Shown: positions 1 to 10,021, counted from the first letter of the stretch. The stretch is 64,000 bases of DNA from Methanomicrobiales archaeon (GCA_025358115.1 JANYKQ010000009.1:1-64000), one strand, 5' to 3'. Program-made: numbers and translations. The notes: generated from the sequence alone by a model not told the origin.

Positions 1-69
1 TATCACCGGATAACCGCTCTCGGGGACTCCGTCCCCGCCGCTAGGGCAACCCTAATCAGGATTCCATAC

Positions 70-96
70 GCGCAAAAGGTCTGTCGACTTTTGCGC
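70..96. terminator. Perfect 9-bp inverted repeat gcgcaaaag-N9-cttttgcgc; a second hairpin cgggga-ctccg-tccccg lies at 21-37
   Basis: Read directly; lies just beyond the 3' end of the minus-strand CDS at 160-1272. Confidence 0.4.
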
Positions 97-159
97 TACA
101 AATTACCGGAAACTTGGAAATCCTAAATCGGGAGAAGAACCAAAATTTTTAAAAAGTGT

Positions 160-1272
160 TTAATATTCTTCCCAGCGGTTTTTCTTTCGCAGGAGGAAAT
201 ATGCGGCAACTGCAATTATTACCACAATTACTCCGGCAATGATCAGGGTTGTGGTATTGAGCCAGCCCGCACCGCTGCTGCCACCGGTTTTTGCCAGGGC
301 AAGTTTGAGGTTGATGGCATCGGTTAAGGATTCGTTACCTTTGTCAAATGCCTCTTTTGCTTTCACGCGGGAGAACGCGTAGTTGCCCATGGTATGGAGA
401 TCCCGTGCCGATGAAAGGTATTGTTCTGCACTCTCTTTCTTGGCAATGATGATCGCAAGGCGCGGGTCATTCGTAATACTCTTGTTAACGGTGAAATACA
501 GTATCAGGTCATTGGTTTTGGTAATCGGGGCCCGGGCATTTTCCAGTTCTTTTTCTGCCCATGCCATGTCAAGGAGTTTCTCCCCGTCATCTATCAGGCC
601 GGTTGCCGTGTTGAGGGAGGCCTGGGCTGTGGCAAAATCTGCACTTTTTGCCGACTGGATGGCTGCCTGGGCAGCCGAGTACTTCTGTTCAGCGGCAGTG
701 GTGTTGATTCCCTTCATGGCCTGTGCATTGATATCCGTGCGGAAGGAACTCAGATCTGCCTCCCGCACCGCGATATTCTGGACAACGTCCGTTGGATTGA
801 CGATTACCCGCTCGTAGGTGACAATGGAGGCTGGTATCAGTGCATTGTTCCCATCAAGTTGCTGGACAAGGACTATGGTCCTGTTCATGGATTTGGTTAC
901 CGAGGGAACTGAGCCTTCAAGGGATATCCGTAACGATTCTTGTATGGATGACGGGTACGAGAGGATCCATCCGGAGAGATAGATACTGCGCCCGAATTCC
1001 TGCGGTGCCGGCTGATCGATTCCGTTCTTGACCAATGTAACGGTCCATTTCGCATTGTTCAGATCGGTAAAGACCTGGAGCGTGTTGTCCTTGGGAAATG
1101 TATCGGTCCCGGAGGGGGTCATATCGATCTTAAACGAGGCACTGACATTTGTCCCTGCGGTAAGATCCCCGGTCGGGTTTATGACGGGATTTGATACCGT
1201 GACCGCTGAAGCGATCTGGATTCCGATAATGAGAAACAGCACGATTCCAAGACTCAGATTTCGTAATTTCAT
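160..1272 (-). CDS. Exported, C-terminally membrane-anchored protein with a helical repeat stalk; function unknown
   Basis: Signal peptide MKLRNLSLGIVLFLIIGIQIASA; C-terminal TM helix followed by RKKNRWEEY; start placed at MKLRN. Confidence 0.75.
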   Translation of the reverse strand: MKLRNLSLGIVLFLIIGIQIASAVTVSNPVINPTGDLTAGTNVSASFKIDMTPSGTDTFPKDNTLQVFTDLNNAKWTVTLVKNGIDQPAPQEFGRSIYLSGWILSYPSSIQESLRISLEGSVPSVTKSMNRTIVLVQQLDGNNALIPASIVTYERVIVNPTDVVQNIAVREADLSSFRTDINAQAMKGINTTAAEQKYSAAQAAIQSAKSADFATAQASLNTATGLIDDGEKLLDMAWAEKELENARAPITKTNDLILYFTVNKSITNDPRLAIIIAKKESAEQYLSSARDLHTMGNYAFSRVKAKEAFDKGNESLTDAINLKLALAKTGGSSGAGWLNTTTLIIAGVIVVIIAVAAYFLLRKKNRWEEY

Positions 1273-1434
1273 CCACAATCTCCCCTGTTTTTACGTTTTG
1301 CTCGATTAACTGGACTATCATTTTATAGTCATATAATACCTTTCATTTTTCTCCCCTGCTGGCGTAAAAATTACCCGGACCTGCGGGGAATCACGGTTGA
1401 TTTCAGGAACAATATTAAAAAAAAAGGGCAGTGA

Positions 1435-3426
1435 TTATGGCTGGACTTTTTCCCCGCAGGTATTGCAGAACCGCTCGGTCGGATCGAGCTCAGCATTGCA
1501 CTTCCTGCACAGGATGACTTTCTTCTCCGGCCGGGGAATGGGAACCGGCACTGCCCCTCCCCCGACAATGACCGGGGCGCCGAATCCTCCCGGGGAAACA
1601 ACGGTCGTGCCTCCGGAAGAACCGGGCGCTGCCCGGGTCGAGGCGGTCTGCCCCATCTCTTCGAGTGACTTGGAATGCACGCGTTCCATGCGATCCATGG
1701 CGCGTTCCTCCATCTGCTGCATGCGCTGGACATAGGTCTCCTGGTCCTTCATCCGCTGTTCGTACATGGCCTTGACCTGGTCGGACCCGTATTTTTCCTT
1801 GAGGGCGGCAGCAACCGCAGCACTGTCCTTTGCATTGAGGGCCATCAGCTGCTCTTCTGAAAGCGCCTTTGCCTGTTTCATCCGGGCGATCTCGGCGAGC
1901 TGCTCACCGGCTTTTCCATCTGCCATGGAGATCTGGGCCTCATCAGTGGCTGCGGAACGGGCTTTGAGGCGCTCCGCTTCGATGTCGGCAGCTTTCTGTG
2001 CCTTTTCAAGTTCAAGCGCCTGGTACCCGGTTGCATCTTCGCGTTTTGCTGCCTTCATCTTCCGCAGCAGCTCGATTCCGGCCTCGGCCTCTTTTACATC
2101 CTGGCTGCTGCCCTTGTCGCGCTTCTCGAGATCATAGTCATCGACCGTCCGCCTCCCTTTGACATCAGCATCAATCACTTCCCCTTTCATATCCAGCACG
2201 TGGCGCTGGGTGATGCTCTCGAGCATGAGCTTGCGGGCATAGGCGTTATCCTGCCGGTTGTTCTCGAAGAGGATCTTCATATCCGTCATGTCGTTGGTGC
2301 GGATCACCCGGTCCTTGTCGATGCTGTAGAGATACTTTTCGAGATCCTCGGCGTTCTTGAACTCGTTCATCTTGTCATCGGTGAGCCGTTCCCGGATCAT
2401 CCGGGTGATCTCGTCGAACCGCTTGCGCTCGATCAGTTCACGCTCGCGATCTACCGATTCTTCGGCACGCTTGATCTCGGTATCCTTGACCTTGGTGGCA
2501 ACGGACTGCTCATAACCGACCAGACCGATCTCGGCTTCTTTGCGCATCTTTTCGCGTTTTTCCAGCAGTTCACGCGACATGGTCCCGCGCTGCCGGATGA
2601 TGTCCTTCCAGTAGGATTCATCATAGTCAAAGTAGGGGAGATGGACCAGCTGGAGTCCCCAGCGGGAGAGGGTTGTTGTGAGGTTGAACTCAAAGTCCTG
2701 TTGAAGTTCTTTCCTGAGTTCAAGGTTCCCGTACAGGTCCTCGAAGGAATAGCCCTTGATCTTTGACTGCAGAACATTGAGGAGCTCGTTCCTGATATTG
2801 GATAACAGATCGATAATTTCGAGATGCGGCCTCGATTTCATCAGGTTGTCGAAGAGAAGAATGGGTTTATCGACCTTTATCACCATCTTGCCTTTGACCC
2901 CGGCATCAAAATTCTCTGATGTGCGGAGTTCCCCAATGGAAAAATCAACAGGAATATCGCCATCATCAACGAGAATGATGGTGGTCTTCTCGTAAAAGTT
3001 CAGGGTCCGTAAGAATTCGAGCAGGCTGTCTGCCGTATAGGTTCCCGGGGGCAGGTCACCCTGGTATTTTCCGCCCTGCAGGAAGATTGCCTTGGTGCCC
3101 TGCATGACGGTAATCTTCTTGGTGAGTCCCAGGAAGTAGGAGTTGAGGTCACTGACTTCAAACCGGTGCGCCAGGTCGTTCGGGCGCCTCTGCCAGACAT
3201 TGGACTTGCTTAAGTCGGGAAATGTATCCGGGTAGGTTGCGCTGGCGTACGTTGTCGGTGCATCAACCTTCGCACCACAACCTGAACAGAACGTTGCCCC
3301 GGATCTCACCGGCTGGCCACATTTGCCGCAGAGCTGACCCGACACCAGCTGACCACACTGTGCACAAAACTTACTGTTTTTTTTATTTTCTGCCCCGCAT
3401 GAGCGGCATTTAATGGTATCAAACAT
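1435..3426 (-). CDS. SPFH/band-7 type protein with N-terminal double zinc ribbon and C-terminal zinc ribbon
   Basis: CRSCGAENKKNSKFCAQCG...CGKCGQPVRSGATFCSGCG at the N-terminus, SPFH-like core with a long charged coiled coil, CRKCNAELDPTERFCNTCG at the C-terminus. Confidence 0.75.
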   Translation of the reverse strand: MFDTIKCRSCGAENKKNSKFCAQCGQLVSGQLCGKCGQPVRSGATFCSGCGAKVDAPTTYASATYPDTFPDLSKSNVWQRRPNDLAHRFEVSDLNSYFLGLTKKITVMQGTKAIFLQGGKYQGDLPPGTYTADSLLEFLRTLNFYEKTTIILVDDGDIPVDFSIGELRTSENFDAGVKGKMVIKVDKPILLFDNLMKSRPHLEIIDLLSNIRNELLNVLQSKIKGYSFEDLYGNLELRKELQQDFEFNLTTTLSRWGLQLVHLPYFDYDESYWKDIIRQRGTMSRELLEKREKMRKEAEIGLVGYEQSVATKVKDTEIKRAEESVDRERELIERKRFDEITRMIRERLTDDKMNEFKNAEDLEKYLYSIDKDRVIRTNDMTDMKILFENNRQDNAYARKLMLESITQRHVLDMKGEVIDADVKGRRTVDDYDLEKRDKGSSQDVKEAEAGIELLRKMKAAKREDATGYQALELEKAQKAADIEAERLKARSAATDEAQISMADGKAGEQLAEIARMKQAKALSEEQLMALNAKDSAAVAAALKEKYGSDQVKAMYEQRMKDQETYVQRMQQMEERAMDRMERVHSKSLEEMGQTASTRAAPGSSGGTTVVSPGGFGAPVIVGGGAVPVPIPRPEKKVILCRKCNAELDPTERFCNTCGEKVQP

Positions 3427-3601
3427 ATGAGATGCCCATCCCTGTATCTTACTTAATCACGAACTGTTATTTAAACATGAGGAATAAATTATGCCCGTTT
3501 AAAAAACCGGTAGCGAATCTCTTTTCTCACCTTTGGGTTGAATCAAAAGATTAATTACAATCCTGAATGGAGATTACCATTAACCAAAGGTGGTGTGAAC
3601 T

Positions 3602-4078
3602 ATCGTCATCTGTCCGAACTGTGGAAAAAATACTCCCGAAGGAAAATTCTGTGAACACTGCGGTGCGGCCGTGAGTACAACACAGACGTTCCAGCAACCC
3701 GCAGCCCCGCAACCGGTATATACCCAGCAACCTGTTGCAGCAAAACAGGAGAAAAATCCCGGGGCAGCTGCAATACTGTCGTTTTTTTTCGCAGGATCCG
3801 GGCAGGCCTACAATGGCCAGACATTAAAAGGCGTGGGAATTCTTATCGGTCTGATCATAACGTCGTTTATTCCCCTCATCCCCATCATTGTCTGGGTTTA
3901 CGGGGTATATGATGCCTATACCACTTCCCAGAAGATGAACAAGGGAGAAATTCCCTCCATTGCTACCAGCACGTTTGCCGTTATCGCGTTCATCGTGGTA
4001 GAAATTATTATCGCGATTGTGTTCTTCCTCGTTATTTATGCGATGATCGTGGGAAGTTCCCCCGGCTATTATTACTAA
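3602..4078 (+). CDS. Zinc-ribbon plus TM2-like small membrane protein, probable ATC start
   Basis: Reading upstream of the listed GTG gives IVICPNCGKNTPEGKFCEHCGAAVSTTQ in frame, preceded by a stop at 3596 and SD-like aggtggtg; closely matches MVSCPNCGKNTPDGKFCEKCGA at 39920-40267. Confidence 0.7.
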   Translation: MVICPNCGKNTPEGKFCEHCGAAVSTTQTFQQPAAPQPVYTQQPVAAKQEKNPGAAAILSFFFAGSGQAYNGQTLKGVGILIGLIITSFIPLIPIIVWVYGVYDAYTTSQKMNKGEIPSIATSTFAVIAFIVVEIIIAIVFFLVIYAMIVGSSPGYYY

Positions 4079-4173
4079 TTTTTTTCTTCCCCTTTTTTTA
4101 TTCCCGTTCGTAATCGATCCCATTTTAATACTTGAAAAAACATATTCCGCCACTAGCGAGGTACTGATTCTGC

Positions 4174-4674
4174 ATGGTGACTACTACATCGGTTATTGAA
4201 TTTTTGGGAAAGCTGGTGCCCGGGTATGATTATCGCGCCAAGATGAGCCGGCTGAACACGGACCGCTCCGTGCGGGAGAAACTTGCCCGCGAGCTGCGAA
4301 AGTCTGCGGTGAATTTAAAGGAAGTGAGCGATCTCGCGTACCGGGATGGCAAACGGGAAGTTGTCGACCATATCAAGGATATGCTCAAGGCCATCGACCT
4401 GTTTATTGTCGAGATTGAAGATGCCCCGTTCGGCCAGTCACCGCTGTTCAAACAGGACAAGGTCTCGGATGAGGATATCGATCATATGATTGAGTTCGAC
4501 CGCCAGCTGGTCACCGAGCTCGAAGTGATCACCAAGACCTCCGAGCTCATCTATGACCATGTCTTAAAAGGGGAGACCTCCGATATCATCATGCAGGTGA
4601 GGAAGCTCAAGAAGGAGATCGATGTTATGAAGAATACCTTCTCTGACCGGCTGGATTATTTCATGAAACGGTGA
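4174..4674 (+). CDS. Conserved-looking hypothetical helical protein
   Basis: 166-aa ORF followed 10 bp later by the next ORF on the same strand. Confidence 0.65.
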   Translation: MVTTTSVIEFLGKLVPGYDYRAKMSRLNTDRSVREKLARELRKSAVNLKEVSDLAYRDGKREVVDHIKDMLKAIDLFIVEIEDAPFGQSPLFKQDKVSDEDIDHMIEFDRQLVTELEVITKTSELIYDHVLKGETSDIIMQVRKLKKEIDVMKNTFSDRLDYFMKR

Positions 4675-4684
4675 GGGGAAGATC

Positions 4685-6100
4685 ATGGCAAAAGAACCTC
4701 TCTTTTTCAAGGACGAAGCGGCGATGGGCGATGTCTTTGAAGTGGCAAAACAGATAATCGAGCAGACGCGACTCTCTCGGGATGAGCGATCCCGCGTTGC
4801 AACCATCACCGAAGACCGGCTCAAACAGCTGACCGGCAAATTTATTGAATACGATACGATCAATGGCCAGAACAACGAGTACCGGATACGGATTCACCAG
4901 CTGCGGGTGAAGCTGCTCAAGGGCGAGTTGACTCCCGAAGAAGCAAAAACGGCCCTGGACACGCTGGCCGGAGAACGCGAGGAACTCCAGAAGAAGTATG
5001 CGGGTTTAGTCGAGCTCCTTGACGGGCAGATGAAAAATATCGATGCCGAGGTTGAGACCCTCAATACCCGGGAAGCTACCCTCATGCGGCAGCGGGACCA
5101 GTACCATTCGGCCCTCCACATGGAAGTGAAGTGGCTTGCCGAGGGGGAGCTCAAGGAGATTGCCGGGCTTAAGGAGAGCTTAAAGAAAAAACGCGAGTCG
5201 CTGGTGGAAGAAAAAGCCCTGATCTTCAACAAGAAGGCCGAGCTCGCGGAGTCCTTCTCCCTTGTGGAAGATGTAATTGGGAAGAAGACGACCCGGTACG
5301 TATCTGCGGATAATGCCCGGGCCAGCGAGCTCAACTTCCTCGCCCGGTTCGATATGAAGATGAATGCATTCCCGGTCAGGATCTTCTCCCCGCAGGAAGG
5401 TAAGACCTATACCGTGACCGACTGGAAGAAGCATTACCATTATGATGCCGGCCAGGCTGCCGCAGCGCCCGTTAAAGATGCGGCGGTCCCCGTCATTCCG
5501 GTGAATGCCGGTTCGGTGTATGCCATAGAGCACAAGGATCTCGCCTACTTTGGCAAACCGCACAAGACCGTTGTTGCGGAAGCGTTCTCGTACTGCAGCA
5601 TCAGCGATTATGCGGATCTCGGGTTCGATACCCGGGCAGTTACGCTGACAACCCTGATGGGCGTGCTCCGCCCCATCATCCAGCAGGCCGAGGCGGGGGA
5701 TTATTACCATGTGCTCGGGATTGCATCCCCGACCGGCTGGGCGGATGACGTGATTGCGTGGGTGAACGGCGATGGTTCGGGCAATGCCTACCTGAGCCGG
5801 AATGTGGCAGTCTGCCTGATCGATTCGGTGATCGGTGAGATCTATTACAACAGGAGTGACAACCGCATCCTCAGTTACATCGACTATTTCCGGCACGAGT
5901 TTGACCGGGAGCGGGTCGAGAAACTCAAGCCGATCATCCGGGCGGACTTTGAGAACGTTGAATATCTCGAATTCGAGAAGATGTTTGAGAAGACCAAAGA
6001 GGAGCGGTTCATCATCCGGCTGGCATTCTACGAACTTGAGCGGGAGAAAGTGGGGAGGATCAAGTTTGTGGAAGGGGTTGGTATGGTGTTCATGCGGTGA
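4685..6100 (+). CDS. Coiled-coil protein of unknown function with a globular C-terminal half
   Basis: 471-aa ORF; long coiled coil over about the first 200 aa; probable operon with 4174-4674. Confidence 0.7.
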   Translation: MAKEPLFFKDEAAMGDVFEVAKQIIEQTRLSRDERSRVATITEDRLKQLTGKFIEYDTINGQNNEYRIRIHQLRVKLLKGELTPEEAKTALDTLAGEREELQKKYAGLVELLDGQMKNIDAEVETLNTREATLMRQRDQYHSALHMEVKWLAEGELKEIAGLKESLKKKRESLVEEKALIFNKKAELAESFSLVEDVIGKKTTRYVSADNARASELNFLARFDMKMNAFPVRIFSPQEGKTYTVTDWKKHYHYDAGQAAAAPVKDAAVPVIPVNAGSVYAIEHKDLAYFGKPHKTVVAEAFSYCSISDYADLGFDTRAVTLTTLMGVLRPIIQQAEAGDYYHVLGIASPTGWADDVIAWVNGDGSGNAYLSRNVAVCLIDSVIGEIYYNRSDNRILSYIDYFRHEFDRERVEKLKPIIRADFENVEYLEFEKMFEKTKEERFIIRLAFYELEREKVGRIKFVEGVGMVFMR

Positions 6101-6166
6101 GGGGAGAAAAACTATTTTAGATTTTTTTTGCAAATTGCGTAAAAAATTTCGTTTTTACCTCATCTT

Positions 6167-6265
6167 TATCCCCGGTTCCTGAACCCCGCACGTACCTGAT
6201 GCACAATAGTCTCTGCCTTCTGGATGAGTTCTTCAGGAATTTCTGTTACTCCTATCTCCACTAAC
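6167..6265 (-). pseudogene. Orphan fragment of the C-terminal tail of the PQQ-kinase family
   Basis: Encodes VEIGVTEIPEELIQKAETIVHQVRAGFRNRG, matching the C-termini of the 20376-26168 and 29502-33194 kinases; flanking DNA does not encode kinase. Confidence 0.8.
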
Positions 6266-6513
6266 GCATCCACACTCCATAAAACATCCTCAAACCACAA
6301 AAATCTTCCAACCACCCACCTTCTCAAGAATTTCCTGCCGCGCCCAAAATTTCCCCCCACAAAAAACCAATCCCCCAGCCCCCTTTCCCCCAAAAACCGG
6401 TTCGTATAACCCGCAGGTTCATAGTTTTTTAAATACCGGGTTGCCCCTCCTTTCATTACTGCAATGATCCACAAAAATTTCAGAAACCAAAACCGGGGGG
6501 CTGGCGAAACCCC

Positions 6514-7014
6514 ATGACTAAGGGGAGGCCATCAATAAAAGCCCTGGAGATCGCGACAGGGATGGCGAAGAGCCGGGGCAGGTTATGGGAAGCACCGGCA
6601 AAAGCCGGGCTGCCGTTTGATTTTATAATCTTCTCCGGGTTCTGCACATGGTTTGTCAAGGTCCGGCGTACCCGTTCGAACGTGAGTGCGCCACCGGAGC
6701 TCCTTTTGCTCTGCACAGCCGCGATACGCGGGTTACGCCAGATGCCCGGGAGTGAGGTTTCGGCACGGGAACTCTGGACGCTTTCGCCCCACGGGACATG
6801 GCAGTTCTTCCGGATCGCTGATGATGCAGTAATGGAACTCCGGAGCGATGGAACGATCATGTCCGGTACCGGAACGAGTTCCCCGGATCCCCATCTACAG
6901 CCAGCGGGATCCGGTGTCCCGGTCCCTGGCCAGAGCTTGCCCCCGTCACCCCCGGGGAGCGTCATCTGTCCGTACCTCTCCTCTGCCCTGGGGAGGACCC
7001 GAGATCTCCTTTGA
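6514..7014 (+). CDS. Small hypothetical protein (possible)
   Basis: Open frame with protein-like composition FIIFSGFCTWFVKVRRTR...ELWTLSPHGTWQFFRIADDAVMELRSDG; overlaps an antisense ORF. Confidence 0.4.
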   Translation: MTKGRPSIKALEIATGMAKSRGRLWEAPAKAGLPFDFIIFSGFCTWFVKVRRTRSNVSAPPELLLLCTAAIRGLRQMPGSEVSARELWTLSPHGTWQFFRIADDAVMELRSDGTIMSGTGTSSPDPHLQPAGSGVPVPGQSLPPSPPGSVICPYLSSALGRTRDLL

Positions 7015-7035
7015 TAAATCGGGCTTCTTTTTCAA

Positions 7036-7239
7036 AAATAAGCCTAAAGTATACGGTTTTGTTTTTCGATCAAGTCCCATAATCTGAATATATTCTCATA
7101 AAACGGAGTTTCTAAATCAGCATTTCTGAAATATCTGATTGCTGCACGATATTTGACAAATTACCCCATTTAATCGGGTAAAAATGATCCTTATTGGTAC
7201 CTTTTGGATACAGGAACGGCATTCTGGTGACCTGTATTC
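7036..7239. repeat. About 205-bp imperfect direct repeat, copy 1
   Basis: aataagcc...cataatctgaatatattc...ttggtaccttttggatacagg...ggtgacctgtattc, matching 7440-7644. Confidence 0.85.
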
Positions 7240-7439
7240 CGGGAAAAGATTTACAACCCCATTTTCAAAAAACGCGTTTTTGGGGCTGTCTGTCCCCAGG
7301 CAGAGCGCATCCCGGAACCTCTGTTGGGATCGGCCCGGCATACCAGTACCCGGCCGGGCAGTATCACTTGAACCAGCCTCTCCTCCCCCCTTGGGGTGAA
7401 CCTGATATCCCCCCCTCTCCTTAAAATGCCCCTTTTGCC

Positions 7440-7644
7440 AAAATAAGCCAAAATTGAACATTTTCCTTTTTCGACCAAATCTCATAATCTGAATATATTC
7501 CCAAAAAAACAGATTTCTAAATCACCATTCCGGAAATATGCGATTGCAGCACGAGATTTGACAAAATACCCGATTAAATCAGGCAAAAAGGATCCCTATT
7601 GGTACCTTTTGGATACAGGATCGGCATTCAGGTGACCTGTATTC
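7440..7644. repeat. About 205-bp imperfect direct repeat, copy 2
   Basis: Same sequence order as 7036-7239, offset by about 404 bp. Confidence 0.85.
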
Positions 7645-7732
7645 AGTGACTCATACAGAACACACGATTTCAAAAAAACCGTTTCTTATAAATTACCAGG
7701 ACAATTCACGCCAGAGACCGGCAAAAAAAGTA

Positions 7733-8272
7733 TTACCGGGTCACCACGGTATGGGGGATCATCGCCATATCTGCCGGTAACTCCGGCTGCCCGGTTAACC
7801 GGGGCGGGTTGTACCCGGCAGGAACAATATATGCAGCCACCTGGGTTGCCAGCGCATCGGTGGTTGTCGTCACCATGTCGCACGACCAGGTGTTGTCACT
7901 TTTAATCATGGTGAGTGGCTTGTCCCAGAGTGGCTTGGGTCCCCACCAGCCATCGACAAAGATGTACACAACAACGTTGTACTGTGAGGGCTCCACTCCT
8001 GCCACCCGGCCCCGGATGGGATCCTTGCTCCCAAGCCTGGGAACCGTAGTAAAGACGATCGATGGTGCGGGTGACGTGGTCTGGGGGATGGTGGTGACGG
8101 TGGTCTTCTGGACAACCTGGACCTGGACGGGAACCGGTGAGTTCGGGTCTGACATCTCCTTTGCGCCAAGAAATACGCACCCTGAAGATATGGCCATCAC
8201 GGCAGCGATCAGCATAGCTGCGATAAAAAATACAAACGTCCCCGGCCTCTGGGGGGATCCGGTTATTTTCAT
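7733..8272 (-). CDS. Predicted lipoprotein of unknown function
   Basis: N-terminal hydrophobic segment ending in lipobox-like AISSGC, then a Thr/Pro-rich linker. Confidence 0.65.
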   Translation of the reverse strand: MKITGSPQRPGTFVFFIAAMLIAAVMAISSGCVFLGAKEMSDPNSPVPVQVQVVQKTTVTTIPQTTSPAPSIVFTTVPRLGSKDPIRGRVAGVEPSQYNVVVYIFVDGWWGPKPLWDKPLTMIKSDNTWSCDMVTTTTDALATQVAAYIVPAGYNPPRLTGQPELPADMAMIPHTVVTR

Positions 8273-8348
8273 AGTTGTAATTCTTGGCTGACTTCATTAA
8301 AAACTATCGTCTGCGGTTTCATTCCAGCCCCGTGAAGCAGGATCATGG

Positions 8349-9629
8349 TTAATGTTCCCGGATCGTATGGGTCATCATCACATCTCCCCACCCATGCGCA
8401 TTCGGATATTTTTGTACCGGCACATTGAATGAGCGGAGAAGTTCCCCGTGGGGGCGACTGACAAACTGCAGGGCCACGGGTTCATCACCGGGAAGTATCC
8501 TGACAAACAAAGGTGCGGGTTCAATCAGACGCCCGTCACAATCGGTCCGGCTTCCCACGCGGAAGAACTGGTGCCGGTATTTGAGAAACGATCCATAATC
8601 CCTCGATCCTGAAGCCCGGACAATCTTTGCTGTCCGCCGGTACTGGAATGTCCTGAGGGAGAGCGCTGATATGCAGGATTCTGAGGTGAACAGGTAGATA
8701 TCCGACAGGTTATACTCTCCCTGCACCTCCCGGAGAATTTTTTCTGCCCTGGCAAGCCCCATCCTTGAAGGAAATTCAAAAAAAGGAATCATGCGCCCGA
8801 TACCGGGAACCCGGTTCGTAATATAACTCGCATAGGAAAAACGGGGGGCTCCCAACCTTACCCCGAACCGGTTGAGGAGCCAATGGATGATACGGGAACC
8901 ACGAAGTGGTGTGTCATCTCCCCATACAGGGATCCTTGGGGCAGAAAGGGATACGCGGGGAACGCTCTTTAATATTTCTTTTACCGGCAGCCGGAGCCGG
9001 GTATCGTCAAGGATAGTGCAGATATATCCGGTCTTTGAATTGATTGTCCCCGGAAGGCGAAGAATCCTCCTCGTGTCAGAAGTCACCTTCCGGTCAACTA
9101 CAATCCCTTCAGCAGTAATGCGTTCCAGGAGCTGTAATCTCGCCTGTATTGCGAGCTTTTCACGGTCGTACGGACTTGGGCAGGGATACCGTTTTGGGTC
9201 ATGCGCTACCACGTGAAACCCCTTGCTGCCGCTGAATGCACAGTAACGGATTTTATAGTTGTTCGCCCTGAGGAACTCAAGCAGCCGGAGGGTGTCACTT
9301 TTCGCATCTTCAAGATTTTGTATCGTGAACGGCGACCGGTCGATATCGAAGACGAGATCTGACGAGAGAAAAATATTGTTTGTCAGGGGGGTGCCGTACC
9401 TGCTGCCAAGTACTTCCGGGTTCAGCCAGCAGCTCACTGAATAATATACATCACGAGGGGCAAACCGGACAAGCCAGCTGCGGAGCCGCATCTCTTCGCG
9501 TATCCGGTCATCAATTTTTAAAAAATGCCCGTTTTGTAAGAACAGGCGGAAATGGCGATGGGGAAGATCGGAGAGGCAGCTGAGATCCAGCGGTGCCGTC
9601 CGGTAAAACTCTTTGATCGGATCGGTCAT
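8349..9629 (-). CDS. Archaeo-eukaryotic primase (PriS-like) protein
   Basis: Catalytic-type motifs VFDID, SGSKGFHV and VDRKVTSDTRRILRLPGTINSKTG in the PriS order; atypical N- and C-termini. Confidence 0.75.
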   Translation of the reverse strand: MTDPIKEFYRTAPLDLSCLSDLPHRHFRLFLQNGHFLKIDDRIREEMRLRSWLVRFAPRDVYYSVSCWLNPEVLGSRYGTPLTNNIFLSSDLVFDIDRSPFTIQNLEDAKSDTLRLLEFLRANNYKIRYCAFSGSKGFHVVAHDPKRYPCPSPYDREKLAIQARLQLLERITAEGIVVDRKVTSDTRRILRLPGTINSKTGYICTILDDTRLRLPVKEILKSVPRVSLSAPRIPVWGDDTPLRGSRIIHWLLNRFGVRLGAPRFSYASYITNRVPGIGRMIPFFEFPSRMGLARAEKILREVQGEYNLSDIYLFTSESCISALSLRTFQYRRTAKIVRASGSRDYGSFLKYRHQFFRVGSRTDCDGRLIEPAPLFVRILPGDEPVALQFVSRPHGELLRSFNVPVQKYPNAHGWGDVMMTHTIREH

Positions 9630-9637
9630 TGTGTGTT

Positions 9638-10021
9638 TCAGCGCCGTGTCTGAAGTAACATTCCCGAATGCTGCTGGTTGATAAATGCACGGAATCCCTT
9701 CAGAGCGTTTGCCGGAATTCCGCGTGCCTGTTCACTCCGGATGATCGATTCCAGCTGCATCTGAACCTGGCCTGCGTCCATTCCCGGTTCCAGGAGTGAG
9801 CCATACTTTCTCTGGATCCAGAACACAATGCGGGAATAATCAGGAGATTTTCCCCGTTTTGCTGTTCCTGAAGAGAGACCGGGGAAAACCCGGGCGGGCT
9901 GTTGAGGGAGGGGGGCCGGGCTTTTTAAATTCGGTGCACCTTGGATCGTTACTGGTTTTCCACACTGCTCGCAGAACCGGGAATATTCAGGAATTTTTTC
10001 GCCACAGTGCTCACAGTACAT
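9638..10021 (-). CDS. Zinc-ribbon protein
   Basis: MYCEHCGEKIPEYSRFCEQCGKPV; ends 8 bp before the primase-like gene. Confidence 0.7.
   Translation of the reverse strand: MYCEHCGEKIPEYSRFCEQCGKPVTIQGAPNLKSPAPLPQQPARVFPGLSSGTAKRGKSPDYSRIVFWIQRKYGSLLEPGMDAGQVQMQLESIIRSEQARGIPANALKGFRAFINQQHSGMLLQTRR

Noticed and set aside
5180-6133. 317-aa minus-strand ORF opposite the 471-aa coiled-coil gene
   Set aside because: Composition (His/Pro/Arg-rich, no domain) is typical of an antisense shadow; the plus-strand frame is protein-like
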